Both the position numbers and the translations under genes were made by a program. A stretch of DNA of 64,000 nt from Paraburkholderia phenoliruptrix (GTDB lineage Bacteria; Pseudomonadota; Gammaproteobacteria; Burkholderiales; Burkholderiaceae): contig NZ_CADIKB010000012.1 in NCBI RefSeq assembly GCF_902859825.1, forward strand, positions 110,020-174,019. The letters run 5' to 3'. This document shows positions 28,849 through 37,083 of the stretch, piece by piece. The notes under the pieces were generated by a model. It ran no database searches, was not told the origin of the DNA, and worked only from the letters and a program-made list of their open reading frames with translations. Position 1 is the stretch's first letter; each line of letters opens with the position of its first letter.

Positions 28849-29645
28849 GTCTATTGGTGAAGGCCGAGCGCGAGGGCCAGACGATCGCGCGAGTGACACC
28901 CGAATCGGCGTGCTGGCGATACGTCGGCTTTGCCGCTTATCGCCTCGGCGCGAGCGAAGTCGTGCACGTTTTCGAGCCGTCGCGCGAAGTCTGCATTGTC
29001 GTGCTCGCGGGTGCGGTGGACCTCGAAACGCCGGACGCGAAATGGACCTCGCTCGGTTCGCGCGACAGCGTGTTCGAAGACGCCGCGCCGTATGCGGTCT
29101 ATTTGCCGCCCGGTGTGCGCGCCGCGGTGCGTGCCTGCCGCGACGCCGAGATCGGCGTGGCGAGTGCGCCTGCAAAAGGCGAGTTTCCCGCGCGCCTGAT
29201 CGAGCCCTCTTCGATGAAGCGCTCGACACGCGGCAAGGGCCTGAATACGCGATACGTATGCGACATTCTTCCGCAAACCGAACCGGCCGAGTCGTTGCTG
29301 GTGGTCGAGGTGCGAACGCCGGGCGGGCATGCGTCGAGCTATCCGCCGCATAAGCACGATACCGACAACGTGCCGCACGAGAGTTCGCTGGAGGAGACGT
29401 ACTACCATCGGTTGAACCCGCCGCAAGGTTTTGCGTTTCAGCGCGTGTACACGGACATGCGCGACATCGACGAATCCATGGCGGTTGAGGATCACGACGT
29501 CGTGATGGTGCCGCGCGGCTATCATCCCGTCGTCGTGCCTTATGGCTACGATTCGTATTATCTGAACGTGATGGCGGGTGCGCAGCGGGTCTGGCATTTC
29601 CGCAACGATCCCGCGCACGAGTGGATCGTCAACAAGGAAGATTGA
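28845..29645 (+). CDS. iolB: 5-deoxy-glucuronate isomerase
   Basis: A 266-residue bicupin that isomerises 5-deoxy-glucuronate to 5-dehydro-2-deoxy-gluconate, the substrate of the IolC kinase. The metal-binding cupin motif is SSYPPHKHDTDNVPHESSLE, followed by EETYYHR and a late histidine in VPRGYHPVV. The start at 28845 is set by the ATGA overlap with iolE and an AGGAGG 8 nt upstream; the longer open frame to 28521 is a shadow over iolE. It is the last gene of the inositol operon, 18 nt from a convergent gene. Confidence 0.94.
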   Translation: MSLLVKAEREGQTIARVTPESACWRYVGFAAYRLGASEVVHVFEPSREVCIVVLAGAVDLETPDAKWTSLGSRDSVFEDAAPYAVYLPPGVRAAVRACRDAEIGVASAPAKGEFPARLIEPSSMKRSTRGKGLNTRYVCDILPQTEPAESLLVVEVRTPGGHASSYPPHKHDTDNVPHESSLEETYYHRLNPPQGFAFQRVYTDMRDIDESMAVEDHDVVMVPRGYHPVVVPYGYDSYYLNVMAGAQRVWHFRNDPAHEWIVNKED

Positions 29646-29663
29646 GCGGTACGGCTCGCCGCG

Positions 29664-31973
29664 TCATTGGCTGCGCGCGGCGAGATCCACAGCGAGCGCA
29701 CCGTCGGTTCCCATTCGTACAGTCCCTTTCGCCACATCCCGGCGATAACCGTACAGATCGAACTTCATCGCGCCGGAATTTGAGCTGTCCTGAATGAACG
29801 TCCGCGCGTTGGTGACGAGCGAGTTGAACATCTTGACGTCGCCAGACTCGATCCATACATAGCTCTTTGCAGCGTTGGGCGGCGGCTTCGCGACCGCCGC
29901 ACCGGCGTCGCGTCTGAATTTGAGAACGAGGCCCTCGTTGGTCACCGTCGCGCTGCCGAGCCGCCCCTGCAAAACAGGCGGCGGAAATACGGTGTACTGA
30001 TCAAATACGAGTTCGTTGCCTTGCAACACCACGCCCTTGCGCGCGAAGGGCGTCAACGAGGCGAGCGGAATGTCGAGCGCGCGCAGCAGTCCGGCCTGCG
30101 GCACGCCCAGCACTTTTACGGAGGTCGGCTCATAGACGAGATGCCGCTCGTCTCGCGCGACAAGGGTGCCGCTCATCGTCGTCGGCAGCCAGATGCCAGG
30201 GAAGTGATTCCACAGTTTGATGCCGCCCGTGACTTCGAGCTTGCCGTCCATGGGCTTCAGCTGCAGGTCGTTGAGCGAACGCGGCTCGTAATCGAGCAGA
30301 TAGTCGTTGAACAGCGCGGCCATGGCCGGCCACGGCTCGACCACCTCGCCGCCGATAATGCGAATGTCGTACTGCGCCGGATCGTCGAGATCGACCGGCT
30401 GTCCCGCTGTCTTCGGAATCATTTGCGCGTCGAGTGAGCGCACATGAAAGCCGATGCGCCCGGCCACGTAGAAGTCGACGTTCTCGACGTGAATGAGCGG
30501 AGCCGGCCCGAGCGAATGCCGCTCGTCGCGAGGTGCAGGGGTTCGAGTCTCCTCCCCCTTTGTCGCACGCGAAAACGCCGTGCGCAGGCTGACAGGCATC
30601 GCGCGCGCCGCCGACGCGGCTTGCAGACTCTGCGGCACGCGTTGCCACACGAGCCGCGCTTCGGCAAGCGCCGCCTGCTGCGCGCGAATGAAGCTGTCGT
30701 TAAAGCGCGCACTCGCGCTGCCCACTTGCAGCGGCGCTTGTTTCGCCGCGCTCGCGAGCGTCGCGTAGGAAGGCAGGTGCACGTCGAGCGCGCCGGCTTG
30801 GTCGAATGTGAAATAGCCGGCGGCCATCTGCTCGCGATAGTGGTACAGATCGAGCACGAACGGCACGCTCGCGTCGAGCGGCGTCAACGCCATGTCGATA
30901 TTCATCGGCATCGAGCGCATGAATTTCACGTCGCCGCCTCGCACCAGCATGCCGCGCGCGGGCATGGTCGCGGGCCAGTCGATGTGCTGCAGCGTGCCGT
31001 CGTCGAGCGTGAAGCGCACGCCCGCCGCACTCGTGACGATGGTCGCGATCCGCATGCGCAGCGCAGGCGGCGGCGTCAGCTTGGCGACCTGCATCACGAC
31101 GTCGTCGCCGTCGAGCCGCGCAATCGGCGTATCCACTTTCAGCAGATCGGCCATCTTCACGTGCGCGGCCTCCATCAATCTGTCGGCGGCAACGCCTGCG
31201 ACCTCGATGTGATCGGCATGGAACACGAGTTCGTCGGCGCTACGCATCGCGAGCGATCCGGCGAGCGTGATCGGCACCCATGAGCCGCGATGCATCTCGC
31301 CGGTGATGCGCAAGCTGCCGCCGTCCTGCGGCACGACACGCATATTGCGCAGCGGCGAGCCCTGATACTGGAACAGATAGCGGTTGAAAATGGCCGTGAG
31401 CTTCGCGCTGTCGAGCGTGACCTCGCCGCGATGCACGTCGATGGTCACGCTCGTCGGGTCGTCGAATACGATGGGCTCGCCGGCATGCGCGGGCACGAGC
31501 GTCGCCGCCATGTCGTGAATCATGAAGCCGATGTCGCCGGTCACGCGAAAGTCGACATCGCGCGCGAACATCAGCGAGCCGTCGATGCCCGAGTCGCGCA
31601 GCGTCAGCGCCCGGCTGCGCGTGACGCTCATGCCGCTCGCCGACGGCACGCGTGCCGCGATGCCTTGTTCGAAGGCAAGTTGTCTGGCTTTTGCAGCTTC
31701 GATCGCGGGACGTGGCGATGAGGCGGACTGCGCGTCTGAGGCACTTGCAGTTTGTGCGTCTGCGGGAGTCGCCGCTTGCGGAGCCAGGCTCGCCGCTTTT
31801 GAAGCCGGGTTCGCCGTTGCACTTGCCGTCGAACTCGCATCGGCGCACGCCGACATGCACAGCGCCGCGGCGAGCAGCACGGTACCTGCGCCGAGCGGCA
31901 TGCCCCATCCACGCCTCGGTGCCCTGCACGGCTCGCAAGCGGGCCTGCCGTCGAAAGCGCCGGTCTCTTTCAT
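29664..31973 (-). CDS. Large lipoprotein with two tandem copies of an unrecognised domain
   Basis: A 769-residue exported protein I do not recognise. A 42-residue signal sequence ends at a lipobox (MSAC, Cys43), so it should be a lipoprotein, followed by a 45-residue Ala/Ser/Thr linker. Residues about 133-402 and 493-767 are homologous. Both start with VDF-V-G-IGF, continue through RGEVTLDSAKLTAIFN / GGEVVEPWPAMAALFN and a YLxxYxxxxLxxxxxxPxDG core, and end in GDVKFM / GDVKMF, LDLYHYR / FDLYGYR and GALDVHL / GALAVDL. Repeat identity looks like roughly 30% by eye. AGGAGA precedes the ATG. The pattern of many short strands suggests a beta-rich lipid-binding type fold, but that is a guess. Confidence 0.85.
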   Translation of the reverse strand: MKETGAFDGRPACEPCRAPRRGWGMPLGAGTVLLAAALCMSACADASSTASATANPASKAASLAPQAATPADAQTASASDAQSASSPRPAIEAAKARQLAFEQGIAARVPSASGMSVTRSRALTLRDSGIDGSLMFARDVDFRVTGDIGFMIHDMAATLVPAHAGEPIVFDDPTSVTIDVHRGEVTLDSAKLTAIFNRYLFQYQGSPLRNMRVVPQDGGSLRITGEMHRGSWVPITLAGSLAMRSADELVFHADHIEVAGVAADRLMEAAHVKMADLLKVDTPIARLDGDDVVMQVAKLTPPPALRMRIATIVTSAAGVRFTLDDGTLQHIDWPATMPARGMLVRGGDVKFMRSMPMNIDMALTPLDASVPFVLDLYHYREQMAAGYFTFDQAGALDVHLPSYATLASAAKQAPLQVGSASARFNDSFIRAQQAALAEARLVWQRVPQSLQAASAARAMPVSLRTAFSRATKGEETRTPAPRDERHSLGPAPLIHVENVDFYVAGRIGFHVRSLDAQMIPKTAGQPVDLDDPAQYDIRIIGGEVVEPWPAMAALFNDYLLDYEPRSLNDLQLKPMDGKLEVTGGIKLWNHFPGIWLPTTMSGTLVARDERHLVYEPTSVKVLGVPQAGLLRALDIPLASLTPFARKGVVLQGNELVFDQYTVFPPPVLQGRLGSATVTNEGLVLKFRRDAGAAVAKPPPNAAKSYVWIESGDVKMFNSLVTNARTFIQDSSNSGAMKFDLYGYRRDVAKGTVRMGTDGALAVDLAARSQ

Positions 31974-32085
31974 GATGTCTCCTCCCTGAACCCGCGACGG
32001 GTGTCGCCGCGCGTCTTCGAATGATTGTCTTTATTTGTCCGCGCGCTGCCGACAAGATTTCTGGAGGGCGCTCACCAAACGACCA

Positions 32086-32169
32086 AGCGTTTGAATCGCG
32101 GTGCAAAGTCGCTGCGAAGCCGCGTGCGCTGGCCGCAAGCCGGGTGCCGGCGACAAAGATTCAAACGCT
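32086..32169. repeat. 12-bp perfect inverted repeat upstream of the duplicated-domain lipoprotein
   Basis: AGCGTTTGAATC (32086-32097) and its exact complement GATTCAAACGCT (32158-32169), 60 nt apart, in the 269-bp gap between the livF stop and the lipoprotein start. It could be a pair of protein-binding sites or the base of a structured leader. The lipoprotein promoter should lie between here and 31973. Confidence 0.6.
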
Positions 32170-32242
32170 AATTACCGCGCCGTTTTCCGGCGCGACGTCG
32201 GACCGCCGGGCCGGCGAGCGAAGAAAGCTCACGAGAGCCGGT

Positions 32243-32962
32243 TCAACCCACGCCGAGCCATTCGCGCATCACATCCGTGCGCTGCAGGAACTGGTCGAGC
32301 TCGCCTTCGAAGACGATTTCGCCGTGCCCCATCACCGCGACGCGGCTCGCCATGTCCCGCGCAATGATGAGACGCTGCTCGATCAGGAGCATCGCCATGC
32401 CGCGCTCGCGCAGCACACGCAGACATTGCGCGACCTGCTGCATGACGAGGCTCGCGAGGCCTTCGCCGGGTTCGTCGATCACCAGCAGATCGGGATCGCG
32501 AAGCAGCGCCCGCGCAAGCGCGAGCATCTGCTGCTCGCCGCCCGACAGCGCGCCCGCCCGCGTGCGCTTGCGCTCATGCAGCACGGGAAAGAGCGTGTAT
32601 GCGTCGTCGAGCGAAAAGCGCGGCGTGCGAGCTCGAGGGCCATCGCCGGGCGCGATGCCGAGTTGCAGATTCTCGCCGACGCTCAGCGTGGGAAACACAT
32701 CGCGATGCTCCGGCACGTAACCGATGCCGAGCCGCGCGATTTCAAAGGTCCGCAGCCCGGCCAGCGAGCGGCCCGCGAAGCGTAATTCGCCGTCGCATTG
32801 CACGAGGCCCATGATCGCGCGCGCGAGCGTGGAGCGGCCCGAACCGTTGCGACCGACAAGCGCGAGCACTTCGCCCGCGTGGATGCGCAGGCTCACGCCG
32901 TGCAATGCCTGGCTCGGGCCGTACCACGCGTCGAGGCCGCGAATGTCGAGCAACGGCGTCAT
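32243..32962 (-). CDS. livF: Branched-chain amino acid-type ABC transporter ATPase LivF
   Basis: A 239-residue ATPase. Walker A is LVGRNGSGRSTLARAI (Arg instead of the usual Lys-flanking residue order: GSGRST, so the invariant Walker A lysine is replaced by arginine). The signature is LSGGEQQMLALARAL and Walker B is LLVIDEPGEGLA. GYVPEHRDVFPTLSVGENLQ is typical of LivF. Its ATG overlaps the livG stop by 4 nt. Last gene of the livHMGF set. No periplasmic binding protein gene accompanies it. Confidence 0.9.
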   Translation of the reverse strand: MTPLLDIRGLDAWYGPSQALHGVSLRIHAGEVLALVGRNGSGRSTLARAIMGLVQCDGELRFAGRSLAGLRTFEIARLGIGYVPEHRDVFPTLSVGENLQLGIAPGDGPRARTPRFSLDDAYTLFPVLHERKRTRAGALSGGEQQMLALARALLRDPDLLVIDEPGEGLASLVMQQVAQCLRVLRERGMAMLLIEQRLIIARDMASRVAVMGHGEIVFEGELDQFLQRTDVMREWLGVG

Positions 32963-33723
32963 GCACCGCCTCGTTCGTCGAAACCTTCGCCGAGGTAGGC
33001 GGCGCGCACCGCGGCGTCCGCGCGAATCGCCGCAGGCGCACCCGTTGCGATAATGCGCCCTTGTACAAGCACTGAAATGCGATCGGCGATCGCGAAGACG
33101 GCGTCCATGTCGTGCTCGATCATCAGCAGTGTGCGGCCTGCGGTGGTCTCGCGGATCAGCTCGATGGTGCGCGCCGCTTCCGCGCGATTCATGCCCGCGG
33201 TCGGCTCGTCGAGCAGCAAGGTATGCGCGCCGCCCGCGAGCGCGATGCCGAGATCGAGCGCGCGTTGTTCTGCATAGCTAAGCGTCGCCGCCTCGTCGCG
33301 AGCGCGATCGCCGAGGCCGACGGCTTCGAGCACCTGCCACGCGCGTGCATCGACCGTGGATGAGCCCGCGAAACGCTGCCACCAGCGCAGACGGTCGCGC
33401 TCCGCGAGCAGCGCGGCGCAGCGCAGGTTGTCGAACACGGAGAGGCACGCGAACACGCTCGTACTCTGGAAACTGCGCGCGAGGCCGCGGCGCGCGATAG
33501 CCGCCGGCGCAAGCCGTGTAATCTCTGCGCCGAACAGATCGATGCGTCCCGCGTTCGGCCGCGCGCCGCCGGCGATCAGATTGAACAGCGTCGATTTGCC
33601 CGCACCGTTCGGGCCGATCAGCGCATGGCGTTCGCCGGGCTCGATCGCGAGATTCACGCCACGCAGAATCTGCGTGGCGCCGAAGCGTTTTGCGACGCCA
33701 TACAGCGCGAGCGCCGGGATCAT
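32959..33723 (-). CDS. livG: Branched-chain amino acid-type ABC transporter ATPase LivG
   Basis: A 254-residue ATPase with Walker [15 protein letters not shown], a Q-loop in ARSFQSTSVF, a signature variant LSYAEQRALDLGIAL (LSYAEQ rather than LSGGQ, common in LivG proteins) and Walker B TLLLDEPTAGMN. The switch histidine is in LMIEHDMDAVF. The start at 33723 is fixed by the ATGA overlap with the livM stop; the much longer frame reaching 34947 is a shadow of livM. The next gene, livF, overlaps by 4 nt. Confidence 0.92.
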   Translation of the reverse strand: MIPALALYGVAKRFGATQILRGVNLAIEPGERHALIGPNGAGKSTLFNLIAGGARPNAGRIDLFGAEITRLAPAAIARRGLARSFQSTSVFACLSVFDNLRCAALLAERDRLRWWQRFAGSSTVDARAWQVLEAVGLGDRARDEAATLSYAEQRALDLGIALAGGAHTLLLDEPTAGMNRAEAARTIELIRETTAGRTLLMIEHDMDAVFAIADRISVLVQGRIIATGAPAAIRADAAVRAAYLGEGFDERGGA

Positions 33724-35042
33724 CGCGCGTCTCCGGTGTTTTGCAGCGCGCGCGTGCGCGCGGCCAGCCGGGTTTGCGCGCGGTTTGCCGCAAGCGCCGC
33801 CAGCGCGCCGCCGCCAACCAGCGCACCGACCGCGACGGCGAGCCGCCACGGTGACGCCAACACGAACGACACAAGCGAAGGCCCTGCCGGGACGCGCAGT
33901 GCGGCGCCTTCGTCCGCGCCGAATTGCACGGCGTAGGCCCACTGCACCGCCAGCACGACGGCCGCACTCCACAGCACAAGCGCAGCCGCGCCGGCCACAT
34001 AGACAGCCGCGCACGCACGCCAGCCGCACTGCGCGAGCCGCGCCGCATGCCGCTCGGCGAAGCCGGCAAGCCCATCGGGCGAGGTCACCACGATCACGAT
34101 AAACAACAGCCCGAGATAAAAGAGCCACGCCCGCGTGACGCTGGCCACCGCCACGCTGAAAAACGTCAGCACGACCGCGCCCGCGACCGGCCCAAAAAAA
34201 GCACTCGTACCGCCGATCACCGTCGCAATCAGCACCGAGCCGGAGCGCACCATGCTCACGCTTTCCGTCGACACCAGCTCCACGTTGATCAGCGCGAGCG
34301 TGCCCGCGACGCCCGCAAAAAACGCCGACATGACGACGACGCCATGACGAATCCGGCGCGGGTAGCAGCCGATTGCCGCCGCACGCGCCGGGTTGTCGCG
34401 GACCGCGTTGGCAAGGCGCATGAACGGTGTGCGCGAGAGCGCAAACATAGCCGCGCTTGCAAGCAGGCACCACAGCGCGATCAATGTGTAGGCTTCGCGC
34501 GCCGGGCCGAAGGTCCACGCGCCGAACGTGGGCCCGCTTGCGCGGTCGATCGCGACGCCGGCCTCGCCGCCAAACCAGTCGGGCAAGCTCCACGCGGCGG
34601 CGGAAACAAGCTCGCCGATGCCGAGCGTGATCATGGCGAAAGCCGTACCCGCGCGGCGCGTCGCTATGAACCCGAGCAGCGCGCCGCATAGCGCTGCCCC
34701 GATTCCGCCGATCAGCGGCAGCAGCGCAAGCGGCACGCCGGCCCGGTTGAACACCTGCGCGGCAATCAGCGCGCCGAAGCCGGCATACGCCGCATGTCCG
34801 AACGACAGCAACCCTGTTTCGCCGAGCAGCAGATTGTACGAAAGCGCGAACACGATCATCGTCGCGGTCTGCGCGAGGTAGGCGAGCAGCCAGCTTTGCT
34901 GCGAGACGAGAGGCGGCAGCGCCAGCAGCAGGACCAGCGCGAGCCACGGCAAGAGACGGTGCCTGCGCGCGGCGTCGGGTCGCGCACGGGCCGCGGGCGT
35001 TGCCGTCCCGACTCGCGTGGTCGGCCTGAACAGTTCACGCAT
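33720..35042 (-). CDS. livM: Branched-chain amino acid-type ABC permease LivM with C-terminal membrane extension
   Basis: A 440-residue permease. The LivM core (about residues 30-330) has the signature NLLLGETGLLSFGHAAYAG and the late GTSAFFGPVAGAVVL and VIVVTSPDGLAGF segments, where LivM proteins usually end. Here a further 110 residues follow, with two extra predicted membrane segments (about 347-370 and 400-420) and a basic tail. Its start lies 8 nt inside livH, so the two are coupled. The extension has no motif I recognise. Confidence 0.9.
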   Translation of the reverse strand: MRELFRPTTRVGTATPAARARPDAARRHRLLPWLALVLLLALPPLVSQQSWLLAYLAQTATMIVFALSYNLLLGETGLLSFGHAAYAGFGALIAAQVFNRAGVPLALLPLIGGIGAALCGALLGFIATRRAGTAFAMITLGIGELVSAAAWSLPDWFGGEAGVAIDRASGPTFGAWTFGPAREAYTLIALWCLLASAAMFALSRTPFMRLANAVRDNPARAAAIGCYPRRIRHGVVVMSAFFAGVAGTLALINVELVSTESVSMVRSGSVLIATVIGGTSAFFGPVAGAVVLTFFSVAVASVTRAWLFYLGLLFIVIVVTSPDGLAGFAERHAARLAQCGWRACAAVYVAGAAALVLWSAAVVLAVQWAYAVQFGADEGAALRVPAGPSLVSFVLASPWRLAVAVGALVGGGALAALAANRAQTRLAARTRALQNTGDAR

Positions 35043-35973
35043 GGTCGTCGCGCCGTCCGAACAGTCCGCGCGGGCGCAGCGCCAGCATCGCGACGAGCAG
35101 CAGATACGGAATCAGCGGCGCAAGCTGCGCGAGCGTCAGCGCGTCCCATTCGCGCGGCAGAGAAGCATCGAACGCGGCGAGCACGTCGCCGAGCGAAAGG
35201 TCGCTCGCCACCGCCAGCGTCTGCACACAGCCGATCAGCAGCGATGCGGCCAGCGCGCCGCCGAGCGATCCGAGCCCACCGATCACGACGACGACGAACA
35301 CGATCGAGCCCAGCGATTCCGCCATCGCCGGTTCGATTACGGAAAGCGGCGCGCCGATCACGCCGGCCAGCGCCGCGAGCGCGGTGCCCGCCGCAAACAC
35401 GCCGGTAAAGACGCGCGGCACATTGTGGCCGAGCGCTTCGACGGCGCTTGCATGCGTGAGCGCCGCGCGCACGATGAGGCCCGTCTTCGACACGCGCAGC
35501 ACCGCGTACAACAGCGCCAGCATGACGAGCGAGACCGCCATCATGAACGCGCGATAACGCGCGAAGCTCGCGCCGTACAGCGTGAAGAGCGGACCGTCGA
35601 GCGCCGCCGGCACATTCGCGCCGAGCGGGCTCAGCCCCCAGCCGAGTTTGACGAGTTCGCCGATCATATACGCCGCGCCGAACGTCAACAGCAACTCGGC
35701 GAGATGCCCGTGACTGCGTACGCGCCTCAGCAGCCAGCGCTCGAGCGCCGCGCCGATCAATCCGACGACGAGCGGCGCGACCACGAGCGCCACCCAGAAA
35801 CCGGCTCGCGCCGCCACCGAATAGCCGACGTAAGCGCCGAGCATATAAAAGCTCGCGTGCGCGAAGTTGAGCACGCCGAGCATGCTGAAGATCAGCGTCA
35901 AGCCGGCCGACAGCATGAACAGCAGCAGCCCGAAGCTGATTCCGTTCAGCAGATTGATGACGAACGCCTGCAC
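35035..35973 (-). CDS. livH: Branched-chain amino acid-type ABC permease LivH
   Basis: A 312-residue permease with the LivH opening QAFVINLLNGISFGLLLFML and the family segments SMLGVLNFAHASFYMLGAY and VVVVIGGLGSLGGALAASLL. A GTG at 35973 gives the start expected for the family (M-QAFVINLLNG) and lies 4 nt after the thioesterase stop. An ATG at 35994 inside that gene would add seven basic residues. Neither has a strong Shine-Dalgarno. The gene follows a hotdog thioesterase as part of the same transcription unit. Confidence 0.9.
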   Translation of the reverse strand: MQAFVINLLNGISFGLLLFMLSAGLTLIFSMLGVLNFAHASFYMLGAYVGYSVAARAGFWVALVVAPLVVGLIGAALERWLLRRVRSHGHLAELLLTFGAAYMIGELVKLGWGLSPLGANVPAALDGPLFTLYGASFARYRAFMMAVSLVMLALLYAVLRVSKTGLIVRAALTHASAVEALGHNVPRVFTGVFAAGTALAALAGVIGAPLSVIEPAMAESLGSIVFVVVVIGGLGSLGGALAASLLIGCVQTLAVASDLSLGDVLAAFDASLPREWDALTLAQLAPLIPYLLLVAMLALRPRGLFGRRDDHA

Positions 35974-35977
35974 GTGT

Positions 35978-36433
35978 CTAGTCCGCCGCCGCATTGCCGG
36001 CGACGCCGAGCGGCGCAAGCGCCGCACGCAGCGGGTCCGGCAGATTCACCGGCCGGCGCGTCGTGCGGTCCACGTACACATGCACGAAGTGTCCTTGGGC
36101 GGCGGCTTCGTCGTCACCCTCCCGGAACAGGCCGACTTCATAGCGCACGCTGGAACCGCCGAGCCGCGCGACGCGCAGGCCTGCGTCGACGCGTTCGGGA
36201 AACACGAGCGGTGCGAAGTAATTGCAGTGTGTTTCGACCACGAGTCCAATGGTCGCGCCGCGCTCGAAATCGAGCACGCCGGTGCGGATCAGATACTCGT
36301 TCACGACCGTGTCGAAGTAGCTGTAATAGACCACATTGTTCACGTGGCCGTAGACGTCGTTGTCCATCCAGCGCGTGGTGATGGTCAGGAAGTGCGGGTA
36401 CGCGCTGCGCGCGGTGAGTGTGGGTTTGGACAT
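35978..36433 (-). CDS. Hotdog-fold acyl-CoA thioesterase (4-hydroxybenzoyl-CoA thioesterase / YbgC-like)
   Basis: A 151-residue single hotdog domain. The active-site signature of the 4HBT family is RWMDNDVYGHVNNVVYYSYF, with the catalytic aspartate in MDNDVYGHVNN. ETHCNYFAPLVFPERVDAGLRV forms the central strands. It should hydrolyse a short acyl- or aroyl-CoA in the cytoplasm; the substrate is unknown. The start at 36433 (MSKPTLT) avoids a proline-rich non-conserved extension. It is the promoter-proximal gene of the livHMGF unit, which is unusual. Confidence 0.88.
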   Translation of the reverse strand: MSKPTLTARSAYPHFLTITTRWMDNDVYGHVNNVVYYSYFDTVVNEYLIRTGVLDFERGATIGLVVETHCNYFAPLVFPERVDAGLRVARLGGSSVRYEVGLFREGDDEAAAQGHFVHVYVDRTTRRPVNLPDPLRAALAPLGVAGNAAAD

Positions 36434-36536
36434 CGCGTGGGCTCGGATAGGTGGGCTACGGTCTGGACTCAGGCTTTGCGGCGAAGCGCGGCGGCGTCCC
36501 ATTGGCTTGCGAGGCGAAGCTGACGAACGCGCACGC

Positions 36537-37067
36537 TTACTGCCCCGGCTTGTCGACGAATTCGAACGGCAGGCCGCGCCGCCGCATCCATTCGCCGAGC
36601 GCCTGGCCGGTGCCCGCGCGCCACGGCCGCAGCTTCGCCGGCTCGATGAGCCGGTATTCGAGCAGTTCCGGCGACAGCGAAACCGTGCCGTGCGCTTTCA
36701 CGTGATACGCAATGATCAGTTCGTTCTTGCGGATGAATTCATACACGCCGATCAGTTCGACCGACTCCGCGTGCAGCGACGTTTCTTCCCACACTTCGCG
36801 CGCAATGCCCTCTTCCGGCGTCTCGCCGTTTTCGAGAAAGCCCGTGATCAGCGCGAACACGCCTTCCGCCCACGCGGCGTTGCGCGCGAGCAGGATTTTG
36901 CCTTCGTATTCGACGATGGCCGCGACGACCGGCAGCGGATTGTTCCAGTGGACGTAACCGCATTGCGCATCGGGACAGGTCTGGCGGATGCGGCCGCCTT
37001 CATGCTCGGCGTCGGCGCGCTCGATGAGGGGCGTCGCACAGCGCGGGCAAAATCGGTAGTCGGTCAT
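36537..37067 (-). CDS. Nudix hydrolase with N-terminal zinc ribbon
   Basis: A 176-residue protein. An N-terminal zinc ribbon uses Cys7, Cys10, Cys31 and Cys36. The Nudix box starts at Gly76 with Glu82 and R90-E-V-W-E-E95; the usual glycine near its end is Ser97. The zinc ribbon plus Nudix order resembles the C-terminal part of NudC (NADH pyrophosphatase) but the N-terminal NudC domain and the SQPWPFPxS motif are missing. Substrate unknown, probably a nucleoside diphosphate derivative. It begins 16 nt after ltaE on the same strand. Confidence 0.88.
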   Translation of the reverse strand: MTDYRFCPRCATPLIERADAEHEGGRIRQTCPDAQCGYVHWNNPLPVVAAIVEYEGKILLARNAAWAEGVFALITGFLENGETPEEGIAREVWEETSLHAESVELIGVYEFIRKNELIIAYHVKAHGTVSLSPELLEYRLIEPAKLRPWRAGTGQALGEWMRRRGLPFEFVDKPGQ

Positions 37068-37083
37068 GGTGGAGGTTGGTTTT

